Assembly (NCBI RefSeq): GCF_029227915.1
Contig: NC_079878.1
Coordinates: 28,485,501 to 28,549,500 of the forward strand
Length of the DNA stretch: 64,000 nucleotides
Reading direction: 5' to 3'
From: Hydractinia symbiolongicarpus
Taxonomy: Eukaryota; Cnidaria; Hydrozoa; Anthoathecata; Hydractiniidae
Shown one piece after another: positions 53,821 through 64,000 of the stretch; within the stretch, counting starts at the first letter, position 1; each line of letters opens with the position of its first letter. The notes beneath the pieces are model-generated. The model saw only the letters and a list, made by a program, of their open reading frames with translations. It searched no databases and was not told the DNA's origin. The position numbers and the translations under genes are program-made.

Positions 53821-55850
53821 GACTGTGGGACTTAATTGAACTGATTCTGGACTTTGACCTTATAAATGTGATTAATGAGCCAGTTAGACTACAAGAAATA
53901 ACATTTTCCTAATTTAATATAATTGCTCGAACTCAGGGATTACACTGGGCGCTGTAGTAGCGCTCTATTAAAAAATTAAGAAAAAAAAGCCATTTTTTAC
54001 TGTGGGACCAATCCTAGCAGTTATTTCGCGCTGAAAAAATAGAGACAGTTTCAACAACTACATTTCATTTATTTTCTAACGGTGTCAATCCGTTTGAGTT
54101 ACAACGGTTGCGTCACATATTCGTACCAACATGTGTTTAGTGATATTTTTCCGATATTACTAAGCTTTATCGCTTTTAACAGTGAAACGATTGACTGTGG
54201 GACTTAATTGAACTGATTCTGGACGTTCACCTTATAAGTGTGATAAATGAGCGAATTGCACTCCAAGGAATAACATTCTTCTTTATTCGACATGATAGAT
54301 GGAATTCAGCGAGTACACTAGCCTCTGTGGTAGCGCTTTAATTAAAAATTTAGATAAATAAGTCATTTTTTACTGTGGGACCAATCCTAGCCCTTATTTC
54401 GCGCTGAAGAAATAGAGACAGTTTCAAATACTACATTTTACTGACTTTCTAACGGTGTCAGTCCGTTTGGGTTACAACGGTTGGGTCATATATTCGTACC
54501 AACATGTATTTAGTGATTTTTTTCCGATCTAACTAAGTTGTATCGCTTTTAACAGTGAAACGAATGACTGTGGGACTAAATTGAACTGATTCTGGAATGT
54601 GACCTTATAAATGTGATAAATGAGCCAGTTGGTCTCCAAGGAATAACATTCTTCTTAATTTAATATAATTGCTCGAACTCAGGGATTACACTGGGCGCTG
54701 TAGTAGCGCTCTATTAAAAAATTAAGAAAAAAAAAGCCATTTTTTACTGTGGGACCAATCCTAGCAGTTATTTCGCGCTGAAAAAATAGAGACAGTTTCA
54801 ACAACTACATTTCATTTATTTTCTAACGGTGTCAATCCGTTTGAGTTACAACGGTTGCGTCACATATTCGTACCAACATGTGTTTAGTGATATTTTTCCG
54901 ATATTACTAAGCTTTATCGCTTTTAACAGTGAAACGATTGACTGTGGGACTTAATTGAACTGATTCTGGACGTTCACCTTATAAGTGTGATAAATGAGCG
55001 AATTGCACTCCAAGGAATAACATTCTTCTTTATTCGACATGATAGATGGAATTCAGCGAGTACACTAGCCTCTGTGGTAGCGCTTTAATTAAAAATTTAG
55101 ATAAATAAGTCATTTTTTACTGTGGGACCAATCCTAGCCCTTATTTCGCGCTGAAGAAATAGAGACAGTTTCAAATACTACATTTCACTGACTTTCTAAC
55201 GGTGTCAGTCCGTTTGGGTTACAACGGTTGGGTCATATATTCGTACCAACATGTATTTAGTGATTTTTTTCCGATCTAACTAAGTTGTATCGCTTTTAAC
55301 AGTGAAACGAATGACTGTGGGACTAAATTGAACTGATTCTGGAATGTGACCTTATAAATGTGATAAATGAGCCAGTTGGTCTCCAAGGAATAACATTCTT
55401 CTTAATTCGACATGATAGCTGGAATTCAGCGAGTACACTAGGCTCTGTGGTAGCGCTTTATTTAAAAATTAAGATAAAAAATTTAATTTTTACTGTGGGA
55501 CCAATCCTAGCCGTTAGCGCGCGCTGAAGAAATAGAGACAGTTTCAAAAACTACATCTCATTGACTCTCTAACGCCGTCAATCCGTTTGAGTTACAACGG
55601 TTGCTTCACATATTCGTACCAAGATGTATTTAGTGATTGTTTTCCGATATTACTAAGTTGTATCGCTTTTAACAGTGAAACGAATGACTGTGGGACTTAA
55701 TTGAACTGATTCTGGACTGTGACCTTTTAAGTGTGATAAATGAGCGAATTTCACTCCAAGGAATAACATTCTTCTTAATTCGACATGATTGCTGGAATTC
55801 AGCGAGTACACTAGGCTCTGTGGTAGCGCTTTAATTAAAAATTTAGATAA
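53821..55850. repeat. ~2.0-kb segment copied again ~5.22 kb downstream (59042-61070)
   Basis: Starting at the unit with GTGATTAATGAGCC, the order of variants (AGCAGTTATTTCGCGC, AACATGTGTTTAG, GGACGTTCACC, GGGTTACAACGG) is the same in 53821-55850 and 59042-61070. The offset is about 5221 bp, 14 units. Inside each copy a 746-bp two-unit duplication is also present (GGACGTTCACC near 54221 and 54967). Confidence 0.75.
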
Positions 55851-58800
55851 ATAAGTCATTTTTTACTGTGGGACCAATCCTAGCCGTTATTTCGCGCGGA
55901 AGAAATAGAGACAGTTTCAAATACTACATTTCACTGACTTTCTAACGGTGTCAGTCCGTTTGAGTTACAACGGTTGGGTCACATATTCGTACCAACATGT
56001 ATTTAGTGATTTTTTTCCGATGTAACTAAGTTGTATCGCTTTTAACAGTGAAACGAATGACTGTGGGACTTAATTGAACTGATTCTGGATTGTGACCTTA
56101 TAAATGTGATAAATGAGCCAATTGGACTCCAAGGAATAACATTCTTCTTAATTTGACATGATTGCTGGAATTCAGCAAGTACACTAGTCTCTGTGGTAGC
56201 GCTTTAATTAAAAATTTAGATAAATAAGTGATTTTTTACTGTTGGACCAATCCTAGCCGTTATTCCGCGCTGAAAAAATAGAGACAGTTTCAACAACTAC
56301 ATTTCATTGACATTCTAACGGTGTCAATCCGTTTGAGATGCAACGGTTGCGTCACATATACGTACCAACATGTATTTAGCGATAGTTTTTGGATATTACT
56401 AGGTTGCATCGGTTTTAACAGTGAAACGTTTGACTGTCAGACTTAATTGAACTGATTTTGAACTTCGACCTTATAAATGTGATAAATGAGCCAGTTAGAC
56501 TACAAGAAATAACATTCTTCTTAATTTAATATGATTCCTGGAACTCAGCGATTACCCTGGGCGCTGTAGTTGCGCTCTATTAAAAAATTAAGATAAAAAA
56601 GCCATTTTTTACTCTGGGACCAATCCTAGCCGTTAGTTTGCGCTGAAAAAATAGAGACAGTTTCAACAACTACATTTCATTGACTTTCTAACGGTGTCAA
56701 TCCGTTTGAGTTACAACGTTTGCGTCACATATTCGTACCAACATGTATTTAGTGATATTTTTCTGATATTACTAAGTTGTATCGCTTTTAACAGTGAAAC
56801 GATTGACTGTGGGACTTAATTGAACTGGTTCTAGACTTTCACCTTATAAATGTTATAAATGAGCCAATTGGACTCCAAAGAATAACATTCTTCTTAATTC
56901 CACATGATTGCTGGAATTCAGCAAGTACACTAGGCTCTGTGGTAGCGCTTTATTGAAAAATTAAGATAAAAAATTCAGTTTTTTCTGTGGGACCAATCCT
57001 AGCCGTTAGCGCGCTGTGAAGAAATAGAGACAGTTTCAAAACTACATTTCATTGACTCTCTAACGGTGTCAATCCGTTTGAGTTACAACAGTTGCGTCAC
57101 ATATTCCTACCAACATGTATTTAGTGATTGTTTTCCGATATTACTAAGTTGTATCGCTTTTAACAGTGAAACGAATGACTGTGGAACTTAATTGAACTGA
57201 TTCTGGACTGTGACCTTATGAGTGTGATAAATGAGCGAATTGCACTCCAAGGAATAACATTCTTCTTAATTCGACATGATTGCTGTAATTCAGCGAGTAC
57301 ACTAGGCTCTGTGGTAGCGCTTTAATTAAAAATTTAGATAAATAAGTCATTTTTTACTGTGGGACCAATACTGGCCGTTAGCACGCGCTGAATAAATAGG
57401 AACAGTTCCAAAGACTACATTTCATTGACTTTTTAGCGGTATAAATCCGTTTGAGATACAACGGTTGCGTCACATATTCGTACCAACATGTATTTAGTGA
57501 TATTTTTCCGATATTACTAAGTTGCATCGCTTTTAACAGTGAAACGATTGACTGTGGGACTTAATTGAACTGATTCTGGACTTTGACCTTATAAATGTGA
57601 TTAATGAGCCAGTTAGACTACAAGAAATAACATTTTCCTAATTTAATATAATTGCTCGAACTCAGGGATTACACTGGGCGCTGTAGTAGCGCTCTATTAA
57701 AAAATTAAGAAAAAAAAAGCCATTTTTTACTGTGGGACCAATCCTAGCAGTTATTTCGCGCTGAAAAAATAGACACAGTTTCAAATACTACATTTCACTG
57801 ACTTTCTAACGGTGTCAGTCCGTTTGAGTTACAACGGTTGGGTCACATTATCGTACCGACATGTATTTAGTGATTTTTTTCCGATCTAACTAAGTTGTAT
57901 CGCTTTTAACAGTGAAACGAATGACTGTGGGACTTAATTGAACTGATTCTGGAATGTGACCTTATAAATTTGATAAATGAGCCAATTGGTCTCCAAGGAA
58001 TAACATTCTTCTTAATTTGAAATGATTGCTGGAATTCAGCGATTACATTAGGCTCTGTGGTAGCGCTTTATTTAAAAATTTAGATAAATAAGTCTTTTCT
58101 TACTGTGGGACCAATCCTGGCCGTTAGCACGCGCTGAATAAATAGGAACAGTTCCAAAGACTACATTTCATTGACTTTCTAGCGGTATAAATCCGTTTGA
58201 GATGCAACGGTTGCGTCACATATACGTACCAACATGTATTTAGCGATAGTTTTTGGATATTACTAGGTTGCATCGCTTTTAACAGTGAAACGTTTGACTG
58301 TCAGACTTAATTGAACTGATTTTAAACTTCGACCTTATAAATATGATAAATGAGCCAGTTAGACTACAAGAAATAACATTCTTCTTAATTTAATATGATT
58401 GCTGGAACTCAGCGATTACCCTGGGCGCTGTAGTTGCGCTCTATTAAAAAATTAAGATAAAAAAGCCATTTTTTACTGTGGGACCAATCCTAGCCGTTAT
58501 TTCGCGCTGAAAAAATAGAGACAGTTTCAAATACTACATTTCACTGACTTTCTAACGGTGTCAGTTCGTTTGAGTTACAACGGTTGGGTCACATATTCGT
58601 ACCAACATGTATTTAGTGATTTTTTTCCGATCTAACTAAGTTGTATCGCTTTTAACAGTGAAACGAATGACTGTGGGACTTAATTGAACTGATTCTGGAA
58701 TGTGACCTTATAAATGTGATAAATGAGCGAATTGCACTCCAAGGAATAACATTCTTCTTAATTCGACATGATTGCTGTAATTCAGCGAGTACACTAGGCT

Positions 58801-60907
58801 CTGTGGTAGCGCTTTAATTAAAAATTTAGATAAATAAGTCATTTTTTACTGTGGGACCAATACTGGCCGTTAGCACGCGCTGAATAAATAGGAACAGTTC
58901 CAAAGACTACATTTCATTGACTTTTTAGCGGTATAAATCCGTTTGAGATACAACGGTTGCGTCACATATTCGTACCAACATGTATTTAGTGATATTTTTC
59001 CGATATTACTAAGTTGCATCGCTTTTAACAGTGAAACGATTGACTGTGGGACTTAATTGAACTGATTCTGGACTTTGACCTTATAAATGTGATTAATGAG
59101 CCAGTTAGACTACAAGAAATAACATTTTCCTAATTTAATATAATTGCTCGAACTCAGGGATTACACTGGGCGCTGTAGTAGCGCTCTATTAAAAAATTAA
59201 GAAAAAAAAGCCATTTTTTACTGTGGGACCAATCCTAGCAGTTATTTCGCGCTGAAAAAATAGAGACAGTTTCAACAACTACATTTCATTTATTTTCTAA
59301 CGGTGTCAATCCGTTTGAGTTACAACGGTTGCGTCACATATTCGTACCAACATGTGTTTAGTGATATTTTTCCGATATTACTAAGCTTTATCGCTTTTAA
59401 CAGTGAAACGATTGACTGTGGGACTTAATTGAACTGATTCTGGACGTTCACCTTATAAGTGTGATAAATGAGCGAATTGCACTCCAAGGAATAACATTCT
59501 TCTTTATTCGACATGATAGATGGAATTCAGCGAGTACACTAGCCTCTGTGGTAGCGCTTTAATTAAAAATTTAGATAAATAAGTCATTTTTTACTGTGGG
59601 ACCAATCCTAGCCCTTATTTCGCGCTGAAGAAATAGAGACAGTTTCAAATACTACATTTTACTGACTTTCTAACGGTGTCAGTCCGTTTGGGTTACAACG
59701 GTTGGGTCATATATTCGTACCAACATGTATTTAGTGATTTTTTTCCGATCTAACTAAGTTGTATCGCTTTTAATAGTGAAACGAATGACTGTGGGACTAA
59801 ATTGAACTGATTCTGGAATGTGACCTTATAAATGTGATAAATGAGCCAGTTGGTCTCCAAGGAATAACATTCTTCTTAATTTAATATAATTGCTCGAACT
59901 CAGGGATTACACTGGGCGCTGTAGTAGCGCTCTATTAAAAAATTAAGAAAAAAAAAGCCATTTTTTACTGTGGGACCAATCCTAGCAGTTATTTCGCGCT
60001 GAAAAAATAGAGACAGTTTCAACAACTACATTTCATTTATTTTCTAACGGTGTCAATCCGTTTGAGTTACAACGGTTGCGTCACATATTCGTACCAACAT
60101 GTGTTTAGTGATATTTTTCCGATATTACTAAGCTTTATCGCTTTTAACAGTGAAACGATTGACTGTGGGACTTAATTGAACTGATTCTGGACGTTCACCT
60201 TATAAGTGTGATAAATGAGCGAATTGCACTCCAAGGAATAACATTCTTCTTTATTCGACATGATAGATGGAATTCAGCGAGTACACTAGCCTCTGTGGTA
60301 GCTCTTTAATTAAAAATTTAGATAAATAAGTCATTTTTTACTGTGGGACCAATCCTAGCCCTTATTTCGCGCTGAAGAAATAGAGACAGTTTCAAATACT
60401 ACATTTCACTGACTTTCTAACGGTGTCAGTCCGTTTGGGTTACAACGGTTGGGTCATATATTCGTACCAACATGTATTTAGTGATTTTTTTCCGATCTAA
60501 CTAAGTTGTATCGCTTTTAACAGTGAAACGAATGACTGTGGGACTAAATTGAACTGATTCTGGAATGTGACCTTATAAATGTGATAAATGAGCCAGTTGG
60601 TCTCCAAGGAATAACATTCTTCTTAATTCGACATGATAGCTGGAATTCAGCGAGTACACTAGGCTCTGTGGTAGCGCTTTATTTAAAAATTAAGATAAAA
60701 AATTTAATTTTTACTGTGGGACCAATCCTAGCCGTTAGCGCGCGCTGAAGAAATAGAGACAGTTTCAAAAACTACATCTCATTGACTCTCTAACGCCGTC
60801 AATCCGTTTGAGTTACAACGGTTGCTTCACATATTCGTACCAAGATGTATTTAGTGATTGTTTTCCGATATTACTAAGTTGTATCGCTTTTAACAGTGAA
60901 ACGAATG

Positions 60908-63900
60908 ACTGTGGGACTTAATTGAACTGATTCTGGACTGTGACCTTTTAAGTGTGATAAATGAGCGAATTTCACTCCAAGGAATAACATTCTTCTTAAT
61001 TCGACATGATTGCTGGAATTCAGCGAGTACACTAGGCTCTGTGGTAGCGCTTTAATTAAAAATTTAGATAAATAAGTCCTTTTTTACTGTGGGACCAATA
61101 CTGGCCGTAAGCACGCGCTGAATAAATAGGAACAATTCAAAAGACTACATTTCATTGACTTTCTAGCGGTATAAATCCGTTTGAGATACAACGGTTGCGT
61201 CACATATTCGTACCAACATGTATTTAGTGATATTTTTCCGATATTACTAAGTTGCATCGCTTTTAACAGTGAAACGATTGACTGTGGGACTTAATTGAAC
61301 TGATTCTGGACTTTGACCTTATAAATGTGATAAATGAGCCACTTAGACTACAAGAAATAACATTCTTCTTAATTTAATATAATTGCTCGAACTCAGCGAT
61401 TACACTGGGCGCTGTAGTAGCGCTCTATTAAAAAATTAAGATAAAAAAGCCATTTTTTACTGTGGGACCAATCCTAGCCGTTAGTTCGCGCTGAAAAAAT
61501 AGAGACAGTTTCAACAACTACATTTCATTTACTTTCTAACGGTGTCAATCCGTTTGAGTTACAACGGTTGCGTCACATATTCGTACCAGCATGTATTTAG
61601 TGATATTTTTCCGATATTACTAAGCTGTATCGCTTTTAACAGTGAAACGATTGACTGTGGGACTTAATTGAACTGATTCTGGACTTTGTCCTTATAAGTG
61701 TGATAAATGAGCGAATTGCACTCCAAGGAATAACATTCTTCTTTATTCGACATGATAGATGGAATTCAGCGTGTACACTAGCCTCTGTGGTAGCGCTTTA
61801 ATTAAAAATTTAGATAAATAAGTCATTTTTTACTGTGGGACCAATCCTAGCCGTTATTTCGCGCGGAAGAAATAGAGACAGTTTCAAATACTACATTTCA
61901 CTGACTTTCTAACGGTGTCAGTCCGTTTGAGTTACAACGGTTGGGTCACATATTCGTACCAACATGTATTTAGTGATTTTTTTCCGATGTAACTAAGTTG
62001 TATCGCTTTTAACAGTGAAACGAATGACTGTGGGACTTAATTGAACTAATTCTGGATTGTGACCTTATAAATGTGATAAATGAGCCAATTGGACTCCAAG
62101 GAATAACATTCTTCTTAATTTGACATGATTGCTGGAATTCAGCAAGTACACTAGTCTCTGTGGTAGCGCTTTAATTAAAAATTTAGATAAATAAGTGATT
62201 TTTTACTGTTGGACCAATCCTAGCCGTTATTCCGCGCTGAAAAAATAGAGACAGTTTCAACAACTACATTTCATTGACATTCTAACGGTGTCAATCCGTT
62301 TGAGATGCAACGGTTGCGTCACATATACGTACCAACATGTATTTAGCGATAGTTTTTGGATATTACTAGGTTGCATCGGTTTTAACAGTGAAACGTTTGA
62401 CTGTCAGACTTAATTGAACTGATTTTGAACTTCGACCTTATAAATGTGATAAATGAGCCAGTTAGACCACAAGAAATAACATTCTTCTTAATTTAATATG
62501 ATTCCTGGAACTCAGCGATTACCCTGGGCGCTGTAGTTGCGCTCTATTAAAAAATTAAGATAAAAAAGCCATTTTTTACTCTGGGACCAATCCTAGCCGT
62601 TAGTTTGCGCTGAAAAAATAGAGACAGTTTCAAAAACTACATTTCATTGACTCTCTAACGCCGTCAATCCGTTTGAGTTACAACGGTTGCTTCACATATT
62701 CGTACCAAGATGTATTTAGTGATTGTTTTCCGATATTACTAAGTTGTATCGCTTTTAACAGTGAAACGAATGACTGTGGGACTTAATTGAACTGATTCTG
62801 GACTGTGACCTTTTAAGTGTGATAAATGAGCGAATTTCACTCCAAGGAATAACATTCTTCTTAATTCGACATGATTGCTGGAATTCAGCGAGTACACTAG
62901 GCTCTGTGGTAGCGCTTTAATTAAAAATTTAGATAAATAAGTCCTTTTTTACTGTGGGACCAATACTGGCCGTAAGCACGCGCTGAATAAATAGGAACAA
63001 TTCAAAAGACTACATTTCATTGACTTTCTAGCGGTATAAATCCGTTTGAGATACAACGGTTGCGTCACATATTCGTACCAACATGTATTTAGTGATATTT
63101 TTCCGATATTACTAAGTTGCATCGCTTTTAACAGTGAAACGATTGACTGTGGGACTTAATTGAACTGATTCTGGACTTTGACCTTATAAATGTGATAAAT
63201 GAGCCACTTAGACTACAAGAAATAACATTCTTCTTAATTTAATATAATTGCTCGAACTCAGCGATTACACTGGGCGCTGTAGTAGCGCTCTATTAAAAAA
63301 TTAAGATAAAAAAGCCATTTTTTACTGTGGGACCAATCCTAGCCGTTAGTTCGCGCTGAAAAAATAGAGACAGTTTCAACAACTACATTTCATTTACTTT
63401 CTAACGGTGTCAATCCGTTTGAGTTACAACGGTTGCGTCACATATTCGTACCAGCATGTATTTAGTGATATTTTTCCGATATTACTAAGCTGTATCGCTT
63501 TTAACAGTGAAACGATTGACTGTGGGACTTAATTGAACTGATTCTGGACTTTGACCTTATAAGTGTGATAAATGAGCGAATTGCACTCCAAGGAATAACA
63601 TTCTTCTTTATTCGACATGATAGATGGAATTCAGCGTGTACACTAGCCTCTGTGGTAGCGCTTTAATTAAAAATTTAGATAAATAAGTCATTTTTTACTG
63701 TGGGACCAATCCTAGCCGTTATTTCGCGCGGAAGAAATAGAGACAGTTTCAAATACTACATTTCACTGACTTTCTAACGGTGTCAGTCCGTTTGAGTTAC
63801 AACGGTTGGGTCACATATTCGTACCAACATGTATTTAGTGATTTTTTTCCGATGTAACTAAGTTGTATCGCTTTTAACAGTGAAACGAATGACTGTGGGA

Positions 63901-64000
63901 CTTAATTGAACTAATTCTGGATTGTGACCTTATAAATGTGATAAATGAGCCAATTGGACTCCAAGGAATAACATTCTTCTTAATTTGACATGATTGCTGG
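60908..64000. repeat. Five-unit (1865-bp) higher-order repeat at the right edge
   Basis: The block from 60908 is repeated from 62773 to the edge. Private variants recur 1864-1865 bp apart: GACCTTTTAAGTGTG near 60952 and 62816, AGCGTGTACAC near 61768 and 63632, and GAACTAATTCTGG near 62043 and 63907. Confidence 0.8.

Larger units (their letters stand above)
37942..64000. repeat. Right part of the ~373-bp satellite array (about 70 units)
   Basis: This is the same satellite as 6378-22938, same orientation, resuming at the unit position where the left part breaks. Landmark first-half starts include 38165, 38538, 38911, 39283, 39655, 40028 and, near the edge, 63892, which gives about 69 steps of ~373 bp. 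No other sequence interrupts it and it runs off the window. Unit types include ones absent or rare in the left part (CAGCATGTATT variants, GTGGAACTTAATTG, GGACGTTCACC). The array contains no plausible gene. Confidence 0.97.

Noticed and set aside
6378-64000. CENP-B box in the satellite
   Set aside because: I scanned the unit for the TTCG-A-CGGG pattern by eye and found none. A centromeric role therefore rests only on length and array size.

Overview
The window looks like animal nuclear DNA that is almost entirely selfish sequence. I see no ordinary cellular gene, rRNA or spliced host gene. The set of families (a small capsid-encoding virus-like element, an OTU-containing Helitron and a very long homogeneous satellite) fits an aquatic invertebrate. 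A cnidarian, perhaps a hydrozoan, is my best guess at low confidence. I recall, without being able to check it, a ~372-bp tandem repeat described from the hydrozoan Hydractinia.

Region 1 (1 to ~6.3 kb) is one end of an integrated Polinton-like or related capsid-encoding element. Eight genes on the minus strand (one cut by the window edge) and two on the plus strand are packed with almost no spacers. Recognisable are an A32-like packaging ATPase next to a probable major capsid protein, then a probable minor capsid protein, surrounded by small membrane proteins and a tail-anchored structural-type protein. No polymerase, integrase or protease is visible; these would lie left of the window if present. 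The element ends near a G-rich tract with TTGGGG-like steps (6187-6240).

Region 2 (6378-22938) and region 4 (37942-64000) are two parts of one satellite array with a ~373-bp unit built from two halves of about 178 and 195 bp. Landmark spacing is 371-374 bp over most of the array. About 44 units lie left of the insert and about 70 right of it. Units are organised in overlapping higher-order patterns (2-, 3-, 5- and 6-unit blocks and longer-range copies), and the array runs off the right edge.

Region 3 (22939-37941, about 15.0 kb) is an insertion that splits the array in register. It carries an autonomous-type Helitron on the minus strand. This has a 1662-residue frame with a 2A-like motif, an OTU cysteine protease domain, zinc-binding motifs and a two-tyrosine HUH Rep domain. 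It is followed in another frame by a 566-residue PIF1-type helicase. The two are separated by an apparent one-base slip in an A6 run. The rest of the block holds two copies of a repeat with a tRNA-like Pol III head, GGCA-rich duplicated tracts, minisatellites, nested inverted repeats and simple repeats.

Functionally, the window records three layers of selfish DNA: a satellite of possibly centromeric or pericentromeric type, a rolling-circle transposon that landed in it, and a virus-like element at its edge.
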